A stretch of DNA of 64,000 nt from JBMONI01 sp049324575 (GCA_049324575.1 JBMONI010000009.1:62001-126000), one strand, 5' to 3'; shown: positions 1 through 9,356, counted from the first letter of the stretch. The notes: generated by a model not told the origin, from the sequence alone. Program-made: numbers and translations.

Positions 1-342
1 AAGAACCTTATCCCCCGGCTGGAGAAGCGCCATATACACGGCGATATTAGCCGAGGTCCCGGAATGCGGCTGGACATTGGCATACTCTGCGCCGAAAAGT
101 TTTTTAGCCCGGTCAATCGCAAGTTTTTCAGCAATGTCCACGCACTCGCATCCCCCATACCAGCGCTTGCCGGGGTATCCCTCGGCATATTTATTGGTCA
201 GGACCGTGCCCATCGCTTCCAGGACCGCCGTCGACGTAAAGTTCTCGCTTGCAATCAACTCGATATTCTCATGTTGGCGGCAGAGCTCCTTTTGGATAGC
301 CGCGAATACTTCAGGGTCTCGTTTTTTCAAAATCGAAAGCAT
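1..342 (-). CDS. glyA: Serine hydroxymethyltransferase GlyA (N-terminal part, cut by window edge)
   Basis: Converts serine and tetrahydrofolate to glycine and 5,10-methylene-THF in the cytoplasm, supplying glycine and one-carbon units to purine synthesis. The 114 visible residues carry typical GlyA N-terminal motifs: ELIASENFTS (about 28-37), TNKYAEGYPGKRWYGGC (about 49-65) and NVQPHSGTSANIAVYMAL (about 90-107). The PLP lysine lies outside the window. The start at 342 gives MLSILKKRDPEVF, which fits the family. The gene follows rpiB after 9 bp and is the last visible gene of the long purine operon, so co-transcription is likely. The identity is clear; only the 3' part is missing. Confidence 0.95.
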   Translation of the reverse strand, partial: MLSILKKRDPEVFAAIQKELCRQHENIELIASENFTSTAVLEAMGTVLTNKYAEGYPGKRWYGGCECVDIAEKLAIDRAKKLFGAEYANVQPHSGTSANIAVYMALLQPGDKVL

Positions 343-351
343 GCAATCCCC

Positions 352-840
352 CTATTCTCTTTTTTCATAGTCCATGATTTTTTGGATCCTTGCCTGATGC
401 CGCCCCCCATCGAAAGGCGTTTCAAGCCATGTCGTCAAAATTGCTTCCGCCGCCCCCGGCGTCAAGAAACCCGATCCCAAAATAAGCATGTTGGAATCAT
501 TATGAGCGCGTGTCAGCTTCGCCTCTTCGACGGTCTTACACAGAGAGGCCCGGATCCCCCGGACTTTGTTCGCCACAATAGAACTTCCGATGCCGGTATA
601 GCAGATCCCGATCCCCCGGCAGCATTCTCCCGCCGCGACCAATTCGGCGGCGGGAAAAATAAAATCCGGGTAATCCACGGAATCGCCCGACTGAGTCCCG
701 CAATCCACGACCTCATACTGTTTTTTTTCGAGGACCTTTTTCAGCTTCTCTTTCAATCCGACGCCACGGTGATCGCAAGCAATGGCAATTTTGCACAAAA
801 ACTTAACCTTGTTTTTTTTCGACCGCTGCTTCTTTTTCAT
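352..840 (-). CDS. rpiB: Ribose-5-phosphate isomerase B
   Basis: Interconverts ribose 5-phosphate and ribulose 5-phosphate, linking the pentose phosphate pathway to PRPP and hence purines. The 162 residues show the RpiB pattern: IAIACDHRG near the N-terminus (D23, H24), DYPDF at 56-60, a Cys in GICYTGIGSSIVANKV (C80, the position of the catalytic Cys) and HNDSN at 113-117. A Lys-rich extension of about 15 residues precedes the usual family start. I chose 840 because its ATG overlaps the upstream stop as ATGA. In Bacillus rpiB (ywlF) also sits between the ywlE phosphatase gene and glyA, so the context is conserved. Confidence 0.92.
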   Translation of the reverse strand: MKKKQRSKKNKVKFLCKIAIACDHRGVGLKEKLKKVLEKKQYEVVDCGTQSGDSVDYPDFIFPAAELVAAGECCRGIGICYTGIGSSIVANKVRGIRASLCKTVEEAKLTRAHNDSNMLILGSGFLTPGAAEAILTTWLETPFDGGRHQARIQKIMDYEKRE

Positions 841-1907
841 GATGGAACCAAATACTCCCAATGGTCTTGGATCTTTTTGTTAATTTGTTCGAATACTTCC
901 TCGTAAACCTGCAAAGAACACCCGATCGGGTCCTTGATCCCCAACAAAAGCGTTTTTGATTTGGCTTCGGGCACAAGTCCTGTCACAAAGAGCTGATGTT
1001 CTTTGGACATGGCCAAGATCACGTCGGCATCCATCACGTCTTCACGCATGCAAGGCCGCGTTTTATGGCCTGAAATATCGATCTCATGATTCCGCATCAC
1101 ACACATCGCTTCCGGGGTCGGCTCTCCCCCCTCACGGGCATGGATCCCACAAGAAACAACGTCCACCTCCCCACGGTGGCCGCTCCGGGCAAGCTCATCC
1201 AAAAGGAGCCCTTGGGCCATCGGCGAACGGCACGAGTTCCCGGTGCAGACAATCAGCACAACCCTCTTTGGAAATCTTTTTTGTTCGATCTGACCCAATG
1301 CTTTTTCGACTTCCGCCGTCATAACGCCCTTTCTGATAAAAACCGGCTTATCGCTACTGATGTCTACGATGCTTGAACTCTGCTGATGGAGCGCCGCTCC
1401 CCCGTCCAGAATATAATCGATCGAATTCCCGAAGATCTTGGCCACATCCTCAGCCGTAACCGAATCTTTGGCGCCGCTTAAATTCGCCGAAGTCGCCACA
1501 TACGGCACTCCCGTCGCATTGAAAAGAGCTACGGCAAGCGGATGCTTGGGGAAACGAAGCCCTATTTTTCTCCCTTGAGACGTTCGCGCCAATAAGGTCA
1601 ACGGTCCCGGCCAGAATTTTCTTTTCAAAAAGCGGAATTCAGGCGATCGCTCCACCTTTAATTGATCGATCATATCCCAACTTCCGATGTGGTACGCAAA
1701 AGGCTTTTCGGATCCGCGCTGTTTCAAGTGGGCCAGTTTGGACTCGATATTGGGACAGATCATCGGTCCGCCGATCCCGTAAACGGTCTCCGTCGGAAAA
1801 GCCACGATCTTCCCTTCCCGGCATTCTCGCGCAACCTCCGTAATTTGCGCCAGGTTTGGGTCATCCGTATTCAATCGAACCAACAAAGCGGAAGGCATTC
1901 GGTTCAT
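837..1907 (-). CDS. Sua5/YciO/YrdC domain fused to low-molecular-weight protein phosphatase
   Basis: Two domains in 356 residues. Residues about 15-200 are a YrdC/Sua5 threonylcarbamoyl-AMP synthase domain (PTETVYG 38-44, WPGPLT 99-104, ATSANLSG 138-145), which makes the precursor of the t6A tRNA modification. Residues about 215-350 are a LMW phosphatase: C(X)5R loop CTGNSCR at 221-227 and general-acid DP at 326-327. The signature resembles the arginine phosphatase YwlE (CTGNTCR) more than classical tyrosine phosphatases (usually Ile at that position), but here the selectivity residue is Ser. The phosphatase occupies the place of the C-terminal domain of full-length Sua5. Bacillus has separate adjacent ywlC and ywlE genes before rpiB. 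The start overlaps the purE stop by 4 bp. Confidence 0.9.
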   Translation of the reverse strand: MNRMPSALLVRLNTDDPNLAQITEVARECREGKIVAFPTETVYGIGGPMICPNIESKLAHLKQRGSEKPFAYHIGSWDMIDQLKVERSPEFRFLKRKFWPGPLTLLARTSQGRKIGLRFPKHPLAVALFNATGVPYVATSANLSGAKDSVTAEDVAKIFGNSIDYILDGGAALHQQSSSIVDISSDKPVFIRKGVMTAEVEKALGQIEQKRFPKRVVLIVCTGNSCRSPMAQGLLLDELARSGHRGEVDVVSCGIHAREGGEPTPEAMCVMRNHEIDISGHKTRPCMREDVMDADVILAMSKEHQLFVTGLVPEAKSKTLLLGIKDPIGCSLQVYEEVFEQINKKIQDHWEYLVPS

Positions 1908-2413
1908 TTTCCTTTTTGCAGTTTCGTTTGAAGCTTGGCGTCTTTTTCACGGACCGAGTGGCCCAATTTATCTTTATAAGTTTTCAATTTTTTGTAAAAC
2001 TCCGGCTCTCCAAGCGCAAGGATCTGTACCGCCGTCAAGGCCGCATTTTTAGCACCGGCAGGGCCGACTGCAAAGGTCGAGACCGGAACACCCCCCGGCA
2101 TCTGGACGGTCGAAAGCAAGGCATCAAGGCCATTCAAGCTGGTCGATGCGATCGGAACCCCCAAGACCGGCCGAGAAGTAAGAGCCGCCACGGCCCCCGC
2201 AAGATGCGCCGCTCCTCCTGCCGCAGCGATAAAGACCTGCACGCCTCGGGATTCCGCCTCGGTTACATAATCCCTCAACATTTCGGGACTCCGATGGGCT
2301 GAAAGGATACGCCATTCATAACCGACTTCGAACTCTTCAAGCGTCCGCGAACATTCCTTCATGACTTCTTCGTCAGAATCACTTCCCATAAGGACTGCAA
2401 CGGTGGGTTTCAT
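1904..2413 (-). CDS. purE: N5-carboxyaminoimidazole ribonucleotide mutase PurE
   Basis: Purine step 6: moves the carboxyl group of N5-CAIR to give CAIR. The 169 residues contain GSDSD (10-14), SAHRSP (38-43, catalytic His40) and AAGGAAHLAG (about 64-73), which mark class I PurE. Class I normally works with PurK, which is not in this window. The C-terminus carries a Lys-rich tail of about 25 residues beyond the usual core. Start and stop overlap purD and the Sua5-phosphatase gene by 4 bp each, so translational coupling is likely. Confidence 0.95.
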   Translation of the reverse strand: MKPTVAVLMGSDSDEEVMKECSRTLEEFEVGYEWRILSAHRSPEMLRDYVTEAESRGVQVFIAAAGGAAHLAGAVAALTSRPVLGVPIASTSLNGLDALLSTVQMPGGVPVSTFAVGPAGAKNAALTAVQILALGEPEFYKKLKTYKDKLGHSVREKDAKLQTKLQKGK

Positions 2414-3690
2414 CGATACACCTCGAGTGCTCTCCGTCCGATATCGCGACGGAAGAATTTTTCTTGAAAGTTGATTTTATCGATCTCTTGATAGACAAGT
2501 TCGGAGGCCGTCTTCAAAGACTTGCCGAGCGCTGAAACTGCAAAGACACGGCCGCCCTGCGTCACCACACGCCCATCGGTTCGACGCCCGGTCCCCGCAT
2601 GAAAAACCATAAGATCGTCCCGCCCCTTGAGCGCTTCTAACCCTTGCACTTCATAACCTTTCTCAAAATGCCCGGGATAGCCCCCGGAGGCGATCACGAC
2701 GGTCATGCAGGCCCGCTCATCCCATGTCAATTGTGTCGTCGTTAAATGGCCGGCCGCGACTTCCGCCATCGCTTGAAGCAGATCCGAGCGTAGTCTCGGC
2801 AAGATCGCTTCGGTCTCCGGATCCCCCATACGGCAATTATATTCAAGCACATAAGGCCCTTCTTTGGTCAGCATCAATCCCGCATAAAGAATACCGCGGT
2901 AAGGCATGCCCTCGCGAGCCATTCCCTGCAGCATCGGAAGAATGCTCACCCGTACCGATTCCTCGACCAAACTGTCGGGGATCTGCGGGCAAGGCGAATA
3001 AGCCCCCATCCCTCCGGTATTCGGCCCCCGGTCATGATCATAAGCTCTTTTATGGTCTTGCGCGCTGGCCAGAGGAATCATCTTTTCGCCGTCGCAAATG
3101 GCGAGGATCGATATTTCCTCGCCACGCAAAAGCTGCTCGACCACGATCTGTTTTCCCGCATTGCCGAAAACCCCTTCCCCCATCATTTGCGTAATCGCTG
3201 TAACAGCCTCTTTGGAATTTTCACAGATCACAACGCCTTTTCCAGCCGCTAACCCATCCGCTTTGATCACGATCGGCATCTCCGCTTCGATCACATACTG
3301 TTTGGCTTCATTCATGTGGGAAAAGATCTGATAATCCGCGGTCGGGATTCCGAACCGGCTCATCTTTTCTTTGGCAAAGGCTTTACTCCCCTCCAGCATA
3401 GCCGCTTGCTGACTCGGCCCAAAGATCGGCAGCCCTTCTTTTTGAAAACGGTCGACAATGCCCGCAACCAAGGGGGCTTCCGGCCCTACAATGGTCAGAT
3501 CGATCGACCGTGTCTTTGCAAAATGGCATAACCCCTCAATGTCATCGGCCTTGATCGGATGACACTCGGCAATCTCCTCAATCCCGGCGTTCCCCGGCGC
3601 CGCATAGAGTTTCCTTAACAAAGGGCTTTGGGATACTTTCCATGCGATCGCATGTTCCCGTCCGCCTGAACCAATGACCAAAACTTTCAT
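2410..3690 (-). CDS. purD: Phosphoribosylamine--glycine ligase PurD
   Basis: ATP-grasp enzyme of purine step 2, joining phosphoribosylamine and glycine to GAR. The 426 residues match the usual family length. The N-terminus has the dinucleotide-like loop VIGSGGREHAIAWK (5-18), the ATP-grasp part includes KADGLAAGKGVVIC (about 143-156), and metal/ATP-binding residues lie in LEYNCRMGDPETE. The start overlaps purM by 4 bp and the end overlaps purE by 4 bp. There is no fusion to PurM or PurN as seen in eukaryotes. Confidence 0.96.
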   Translation of the reverse strand: MKVLVIGSGGREHAIAWKVSQSPLLRKLYAAPGNAGIEEIAECHPIKADDIEGLCHFAKTRSIDLTIVGPEAPLVAGIVDRFQKEGLPIFGPSQQAAMLEGSKAFAKEKMSRFGIPTADYQIFSHMNEAKQYVIEAEMPIVIKADGLAAGKGVVICENSKEAVTAITQMMGEGVFGNAGKQIVVEQLLRGEEISILAICDGEKMIPLASAQDHKRAYDHDRGPNTGGMGAYSPCPQIPDSLVEESVRVSILPMLQGMAREGMPYRGILYAGLMLTKEGPYVLEYNCRMGDPETEAILPRLRSDLLQAMAEVAAGHLTTTQLTWDERACMTVVIASGGYPGHFEKGYEVQGLEALKGRDDLMVFHAGTGRRTDGRVVTQGGRVFAVSALGKSLKTASELVYQEIDKINFQEKFFRRDIGRRALEVYR

Positions 3691-4706
3691 AAGATCTCGA
3701 CTCCTTTTCCTTTCACGATCTGACCGATCTCCCCGGAAGCAAGTCCCCCTTTTCGCAAAATACCCGAAACTATTCGAATATCCTTGGGCCGAAGCACAAG
3801 GATCATACCGATTCCCATGTTGAAAGTCCGGTACATCTCAAATGCATCGACATCGCCTGTTTTTCGGATTATTTCAAAAATCCTCGGCCGCCTCCATCGC
3901 TTTGAGTCGATCGCAGCCCCTAACCCCTCCGGTAAAATACGGGGCAAGTTATCATAGAAACCGCCACCCGTAATATGGGCGATCCCGAGAAGATCTACTG
4001 TCCTTAAGATCTGGAGCACGGGGCGGACATAGATCCGGGTGGGGATCAGCAAGGTCTTTCCTAAAGGGCCTTTTAACTCGCGTTTCGCGAATATCTTGCG
4101 GATCAACGAGAAACCGTTGGAATGCACTCCCGAAGACGCGATACCAAGCAAACGATCCCCGGGACAGATCTTCTTGCCGTTGATCACCTTTTTTCGGTCC
4201 ACCGCCCCCACGGAAAATCCTGCGAGGTCATACTGCATATCGAGGCCCTTCGACGCCATTTCATACATACCGGGCATGATCGCCGTTTCGCCGCCCACCA
4301 GAGCGCAATCGGCCTGACGGCATCCAGCGGTTATTCCTTGGAGGACTTCCTTGACAATGGGAGGTTCAAATCTCCCCATGGAAAAATAATCGAGGAAAAA
4401 AAGCGGTTTGGCACCGCAAGTCACTATATCGTTTACGCACATAGCGACAAGATCGATCCCAACGGTATTATGTTTCTTCAACAGCCGTGCAAGTTCAAGC
4501 TTGGTCCCGACCCCGTCCGTTGACGAAACAATCAACGGATCGCGAATTCCGGATTTCGCAAGATCGAACAGAGACGCATAAGTGTTCTCACCATGGATGA
4601 CCCCTCGGACTCTTGTCGACCGCAGCAGCGCGGATATCTTGCGGTTATAACCAGTATCCCCTTTGAGGTGCGGGACCCCTGCTTTTTCGTAGGTCCACCG
4701 TGTCAT
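3687..4706 (-). CDS. purM: Phosphoribosylformylglycinamidine cyclo-ligase PurM
   Basis: AIR synthetase (purine step 5): ATP-dependent ring closure of FGAM to AIR. Recognisable blocks are STDGVGTKLELA (about 62-73), GGETAIMPGMY (the family GGETAEMPGMY signature) and GGGFYDNLPRILP. The protein has 339 residues from the chosen start. Two ATGs compete: at 4706 it overlaps the purF stop as ATGA and lies 7 nt after an AGGGA Shine-Dalgarno, whereas at 4712 only 2 nt would separate it from that site. I therefore prefer 4706. Confidence 0.95.
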   Translation of the reverse strand: MTRWTYEKAGVPHLKGDTGYNRKISALLRSTRVRGVIHGENTYASLFDLAKSGIRDPLIVSSTDGVGTKLELARLLKKHNTVGIDLVAMCVNDIVTCGAKPLFFLDYFSMGRFEPPIVKEVLQGITAGCRQADCALVGGETAIMPGMYEMASKGLDMQYDLAGFSVGAVDRKKVINGKKICPGDRLLGIASSGVHSNGFSLIRKIFAKRELKGPLGKTLLIPTRIYVRPVLQILRTVDLLGIAHITGGGFYDNLPRILPEGLGAAIDSKRWRRPRIFEIIRKTGDVDAFEMYRTFNMGIGMILVLRPKDIRIVSGILRKGGLASGEIGQIVKGKGVEIL

Positions 4707-6139
4707 AAACATTTCCCTGTTTGCGGAGGAATTGTCTTGTCTTTTTCGAGACTGAATTTATCGAGCCCTTCATAAAGCCGGGTCGGGTATTCCCCCGTAA
4801 AACATGCCGTGCAAAAAGAAGAGGAAGCCTGCGTTGTCGCCTCGAGCATCCCTTTAACGCTTAAATAACCGATACTGTCAACGTCCAGAAATTGCCGTAT
4901 TTCATCCATGTTCTTATTACACGCAAGGAGCTCGGCCTTCGATGGAAAATCGATCCCATAAAAACAAGGAGAGATATGAGGCGGACAACTGATCCTCAAA
5001 TGCACTTCTTTGGCGCCCGCCTTGCGCAACAACCGGACACGCGAACGTGCTGTGTTTCCGCGAACGACCGAATCATCCACCACCACGACCCGGCGCCCCT
5101 TGACGATATCCCGAATTGGGTTCAATTTGATTTTTACCTTAAGCGACCGCGCATTGACGCTCGGGTCAATGAAAGTTCGGCCGATATAATGATTGCGCGT
5201 AAAACCATGGGCGAGCGGAATGCCAGATTTCCGCGCATAACCTAAAGCCGCAAAATTCCCGGAATCAGGCACTGAAACCACGATGTCCGCATCCACGGGT
5301 TGCTCTTGGGCAAGCCGTTCACCGAGTTTTTCTCGGACCACAGCGACGTTATCGCCAAAAATCCTTGAATCCGGCCTTGCAAAATAGACATGTTCAAAAA
5401 TGCACTGGGATACACGGCTTTTTTCCTTATGAAAAGGGAATAGACTACGAAGTCCGTTCGAATCGATCACGACGATCTCTCCCGGCTCGATTTCGCGAAT
5501 AAACTCGGCCTCGATGAGATCGAAGGCGCAACTTTCCGAAGCTAACACATAACTCTCCCCGAGTTTACCAAGGCAAAGCGGCCGAAATCCGTTAGGGTCC
5601 CGCACCCCCATCATCTGATCAGGGGTCAGCACAAGCAAGGTATAAGCCCCTTCAATCGTCTTCAGGCTTTCGATCAAGGCCTCTTCATTGGACCGATAGG
5701 AGGGTTTCGCCATCAAATGGACAATGATCTCGGAATCCATCGTGCTGCCAAAGATCGAACCCATGGACTCAAGCCGCCGACGCAGCAAATGGGAGTTCGT
5801 CAAGTTTCCGTTGTGGGCGACCGCAACCTGCCCGCGGCAATAGTCTACCTTGTAGGGCTGTGTATTCAAAAGGTTGGAAGAGCCTGTCGTCGAATAGCGG
5901 ACATGACCGATCGCCGTCCTCCCCTGAAGCAAGGCAAGCCTGTCGGTATCGAACACATCTTCCACAAGCCCCATGTTTTTGTATACACAGAGCTGTTTTC
6001 CATCGCTAACACAAATGCCCGCTGATTCTTCTCCACGGTGTTGAAGCGCAAAAAGGCCCAAATAAGTGATCTTCGAGGCTTGGGGGTGATCAAAGACCCC
6101 AAAAACCCCACAAAATTCTTTCAAATTCTCCCCACTCAT
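4703..6139 (-). CDS. purF: Amidophosphoribosyltransferase PurF, FeS type
   Basis: Committed step of purine synthesis: PRPP plus glutamine to phosphoribosylamine. An N-terminal propeptide of 9 residues precedes Cys10 (CGVFGVF), the Ntn-hydrolase nucleophile exposed by processing. The PRPP loop is VVVVDDSVVRGNTARS. Cysteines in QCIFEHVYF, RISCPPHISPCF and SFCTACF match the positions of the 4Fe-4S cluster ligands in the Bacillus-type, oxygen-sensitive enzyme. The length of 478 is normal. The gene overlaps purL and purM by 4 bp each. Confidence 0.96.
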   Translation of the reverse strand: MSGENLKEFCGVFGVFDHPQASKITYLGLFALQHRGEESAGICVSDGKQLCVYKNMGLVEDVFDTDRLALLQGRTAIGHVRYSTTGSSNLLNTQPYKVDYCRGQVAVAHNGNLTNSHLLRRRLESMGSIFGSTMDSEIIVHLMAKPSYRSNEEALIESLKTIEGAYTLLVLTPDQMMGVRDPNGFRPLCLGKLGESYVLASESCAFDLIEAEFIREIEPGEIVVIDSNGLRSLFPFHKEKSRVSQCIFEHVYFARPDSRIFGDNVAVVREKLGERLAQEQPVDADIVVSVPDSGNFAALGYARKSGIPLAHGFTRNHYIGRTFIDPSVNARSLKVKIKLNPIRDIVKGRRVVVVDDSVVRGNTARSRVRLLRKAGAKEVHLRISCPPHISPCFYGIDFPSKAELLACNKNMDEIRQFLDVDSIGYLSVKGMLEATTQASSSFCTACFTGEYPTRLYEGLDKFSLEKDKTIPPQTGKCL

Positions 6140-8382
6140 GGCCGTTCCATCCTCTTCGGAATCGCCGAGAAATAGACCTTAGCAGCTTCTTCGACCGAAA
6201 TGTTTATTTTATCATCGACCCGAATCTCTTTCCCTCCCACTTTTCCGATCAGACAAAACGTTAGTCCATGCTGCTGAACAATACGAACGACCTCTTCTTT
6301 ATGCTGAGGCGTGGCCGAAAAAAGGACCCGGGATTGGGTTTCTCCGAAATACAGTGAATCCCAACGAAGCTTCGGCCTCTTTAAAAACCCGAGTTGTTCG
6401 ACAATAGCGCCGCGATATCCCCGGGGATTAAAACAGCATTCCGCCAGGGCAACCGCAAATCCACCCTCGGCGATGTCATGACAAGAGCTCAACAGTCCCC
6501 GTTCCGCCATCTGAAGAAGCACCCCATGGAGCGATTTTTCCCGAGCAAGATCCAAGCGCGGAGGAAGTCCTTTCTTCATTCCATGCTCGATCCAAAGGTA
6601 ATGGCTTGCGCCGATCTCATTCGCAGTTTCCCCGATCAAAAAGATCAAGTCTCCGTCGTTTTGAAAATAGGAGGGCACTCTCTTTTCGAGATCCTCCAGA
6701 ACTCCCACCATCCCCACGACGGGAGTCGGAGCAATCGCCCCTGTAGGACTTTCATTGTAAAAGCTGACATTCCCGCCCGTCACAGGCGTTTCGAACGCCT
6801 TGCAAGCCTCCGTCATTCCAAGCACACAATGACGAAATTGCCAGAAAATATCGGGTTTGATCGGATTCCCGAAGTTAAGACAGTTGGTAATCGCAAGAGG
6901 ACGCGCCCCCGAACAAGCGACATTACGGGCCGCTTCAGCCACCGCAATCTTTCCCCCTTCAAAAGGATCCAGATAGCAATAGAGGCTGTTGCAATCCGTG
7001 GAAAGGGCTATCCCTTTTTGAGTTCCCTTGATCCGGACCACGGCGGCATCGTGTCCAGGACAGAATATGGTATCGGTCCGCACCATATGGTCATATTGAT
7101 CCCAAACCCATTTTTTCGAGGCCAAAGAGGGGTGATCGAGGAGTTTCAGAAGCACCGCGTTAAAATCTGAAGGCTCAGGAATCTCATCCAGATCCAGTTG
7201 CTGTGCTTTTTTTAAATATTCCGGAGGCGTTTCCTCCCGAATATAAATAGGGCCCTCATCCGCAAGCGCCTTCGCGGGGATTTCGGCAACAAGTTCACCG
7301 TGGTCAAAGACCCGCATCAGATGACCGGGCTTCACCTCGCCGATCTTAACCGCGTGCAAGTCCCATTTTTGAAAGATCTTTTCGACCTCGGATTCCTTCC
7401 CCTTTTTAGCAATAATGAGCATGCGCTCCTGGGATTCCGACAACATGATCTCATAGGGGATCATCCCTGTCTCCCGGCGGGGAACCTTCGCAAGATCGAT
7501 CTCAATCCCCGAACTCCCGCGCGCGGCGGTTTCGCAAACGGAACAAGTCAAGCCCGCCGCTCCCATATCTTGGACTCCCACAAGCGCATCGGTCTTCATG
7601 AGCTCCAGGCATGCTTCCAGTAAAAGTTTTTCCATGAACGGATCCCCGACCTGGACCGCAGGCCGATCCTCATGACTTTCTTCGGTCAATTCGCGGGACG
7701 CAAAAGCAGCTCCTCCAAGTCCATCACGGCCAGTCGCCGATCCAACATAAAAAACAGGGTTCCCCGCGCCAGCAGCCTTTCCTTTGACGATACAGTCTTT
7801 GGATACGATCCCTAGCGCCATTGCGTTTACCAAAGGATTTCCTTCATAAGTCGGGTCAAAATAGATCTCACCTCCGAGGGTAGGCACCCCGATGCAATTC
7901 CCGTAATGGGCAATCCCTTCCACGACCCCTTTGAAAAGTCGCCGGTTATTCGGATTGTCCAAAGGACCAAAGCGAAGGGAATTGAGCAGAAGGATCGGCC
8001 TCGCCCCCATCGTAAAAATATCCCGGAGAATGCCCCCAACGCCGGTCGCCGCGCCCTGAAACGGCTCGACGGCGGAAGGATGATTATGGCTTTCGATCTT
8101 AAAACAGATCGCAATGCCATCACCGATATCGACAATGCCGGCGTTTTCTTCTCCGGCTTTGACCAGGAGATGCGGCCCGTTGGTCGGGAAAAGCTTTAGG
8201 ACCGGTTTGGAATTTTTATAAGAACAATGCTCGCTCCACATGACGCTGAAGATCCCGAGCTCGGTGAAATTGGGTTCACGGCCGAGGACCCCGACGATCT
8301 TCTGATATTCTTCCGCCGTAATCCCGTGGGCCGCAATGATCTCAGGCGTGATCTTTTCCGGAACTTGCCGCAAACTTGTCAT
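6136..8382 (-). CDS. purL: FGAM synthase large subunit PurL
   Basis: Synthetase subunit of the three-part (PurL-PurQ-PurS) FGAM synthase, purine step 4. At 748 residues it is the small Bacillus-type PurL, without the fused glutaminase of the E. coli protein, which agrees with separate purQ and purS just upstream. Visible blocks: MWSEHCSYKNSKP near residue 50, FKIESHNHPSAVEPF (substrate/ATP binding), GVQDMGAAGLTCS and the C-terminal half TGGNVSFYNE and SSCHDIAEGG. It starts 4 bp after purQ and overlaps purF by 4 bp. Confidence 0.96.
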   Translation of the reverse strand: MTSLRQVPEKITPEIIAAHGITAEEYQKIVGVLGREPNFTELGIFSVMWSEHCSYKNSKPVLKLFPTNGPHLLVKAGEENAGIVDIGDGIAICFKIESHNHPSAVEPFQGAATGVGGILRDIFTMGARPILLLNSLRFGPLDNPNNRRLFKGVVEGIAHYGNCIGVPTLGGEIYFDPTYEGNPLVNAMALGIVSKDCIVKGKAAGAGNPVFYVGSATGRDGLGGAAFASRELTEESHEDRPAVQVGDPFMEKLLLEACLELMKTDALVGVQDMGAAGLTCSVCETAARGSSGIEIDLAKVPRRETGMIPYEIMLSESQERMLIIAKKGKESEVEKIFQKWDLHAVKIGEVKPGHLMRVFDHGELVAEIPAKALADEGPIYIREETPPEYLKKAQQLDLDEIPEPSDFNAVLLKLLDHPSLASKKWVWDQYDHMVRTDTIFCPGHDAAVVRIKGTQKGIALSTDCNSLYCYLDPFEGGKIAVAEAARNVACSGARPLAITNCLNFGNPIKPDIFWQFRHCVLGMTEACKAFETPVTGGNVSFYNESPTGAIAPTPVVGMVGVLEDLEKRVPSYFQNDGDLIFLIGETANEIGASHYLWIEHGMKKGLPPRLDLAREKSLHGVLLQMAERGLLSSCHDIAEGGFAVALAECCFNPRGYRGAIVEQLGFLKRPKLRWDSLYFGETQSRVLFSATPQHKEEVVRIVQQHGLTFCLIGKVGGKEIRVDDKINISVEEAAKVYFSAIPKRMERP

Positions 8383-8386
8383 CGAC

Positions 8387-9067
8387 TCACCTTAAAAAGC
8401 TTTCCCATATCTTCCTTCCGTCTTCGGAACCTAAAACCTTTTCCGAGGCCCTTTCCGGGTGCGGCATCATGCCCAACACATTCCCGCGTGCGTTCAAGAT
8501 CCCGGCTATATTACTGCGCGAACCGTTCGGATTCGACCGCTCATCACAAACGCCCGCTTCCGAGCAATAGCGAAAAGCCACCCGTCCTTCCGCCTCCAGC
8601 ATTTTGAGCGTTTCATCATCGCAATAATAATTCCCCTCCCCATGAGCGACTGGAATACGCAAGATTTCCTCCGGCCGGATCGCCTTTGTAAAGACTGACC
8701 GAGTATTTTCTGCTTTGAGGAAAGTATCCCGGCAAACAAACGCCAAGGTCTTATTCCTCAGCATGGCGCCTGGAAGCTCCCCGGCCTCCAGAAGGATCTG
8801 GAATCCGTTGCAGATCCCGATCGCAGGTTTCCCTTGGGCAATATGCGCTCGCACTTCCTTCATAATCGGAGAAAAGCGTGCAATAGCACCCGTGCGAAGA
8901 TAATCGCCGTAACTAAACCCCCCCGGCAAAACGACGAGATCCACGGAAGGAAGAGTCCCCTCTTTATGCCAAACAAACTGGGTCGGCCATTTCATCACAT
9001 CCCGAAGAACATTAAAACAGTCTGTATCGCAATTCGATCCCGGGAAAAGTATTACTGCCGCTTTCAT
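8387..9067 (-). CDS. purQ: FGAM synthase glutaminase subunit PurQ
   Basis: Class I glutamine amidotransferase that delivers ammonia to PurL. The start at 9067 gives MKAAVILFPGSNCDTD, the normal PurQ N-terminus; the frame stays open upstream but that extension does not resemble the family. The nucleophile Cys lies in IGICNGFQILLEAG, and the His-Glu pair in MMPHPERASE. The length is 226 residues, as expected. A Shine-Dalgarno-like AAGGAAC and AAGGAC pair lies 13 nt or more upstream, so translation may depend partly on purS coupling. Confidence 0.95.
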   Translation of the reverse strand: MKAAVILFPGSNCDTDCFNVLRDVMKWPTQFVWHKEGTLPSVDLVVLPGGFSYGDYLRTGAIARFSPIMKEVRAHIAQGKPAIGICNGFQILLEAGELPGAMLRNKTLAFVCRDTFLKAENTRSVFTKAIRPEEILRIPVAHGEGNYYCDDETLKMLEAEGRVAFRYCSEAGVCDERSNPNGSRSNIAGILNARGNVLGMMPHPERASEKVLGSEDGRKIWESFLR

Positions 9068-9092
9068 GATTTTAAAAAAAGTCCTTGTTCCT

Positions 9093-9344
9093 TCAGGCGT
9101 CGCGCAATTCAAATGTATAATCTTCAATGACCGGATTGATCAAAAGTTTTTCGCACATCGCTTTCGTCTTGGCTTCGGCTTCTTTCCGATCGGTTGTTTC
9201 GAGCTGAATATCGAAAGATTTTCCGACCCGCACATCCTTTGCTTCTTTAAATCCCAGTGTTTCGAGCGCATGGACCACGGTTTTCCCTTGCGGATCCAAC
9301 ACGGATTTTTTCAAAGTGACTTTTATCAAGGCAAGATAAGCCAT
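9093..9344 (-). CDS. purS: FGAM synthase subunit PurS
   Basis: Small bridging subunit of the PurLQS complex, needed for ammonia channelling between glutaminase and synthetase. The 83 residues have the PurS pattern: KVTLKKSVLDPQGKTVVHAL at the N-terminus, then LGFKEAKDVRVGKSFDIQL and the C-terminal LLINPVIEDYTFEL. Its presence explains the short PurL. It lies 12 bp after purC and 25 bp before purQ, within the operon. Confidence 0.95.
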   Translation of the reverse strand: MAYLALIKVTLKKSVLDPQGKTVVHALETLGFKEAKDVRVGKSFDIQLETTDRKEAEAKTKAMCEKLLINPVIEDYTFELRDA

Positions 9345-9356
9345 AAAAACGCTCCC

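Noticed and set aside
64..906. Plus-strand open frame of 280 codons opposite rpiB and glyA
   Set aside because: Antisense shadow of two well-supported genes; Arg/Pro/Phe-rich, no family-like motif, no ribosome site.
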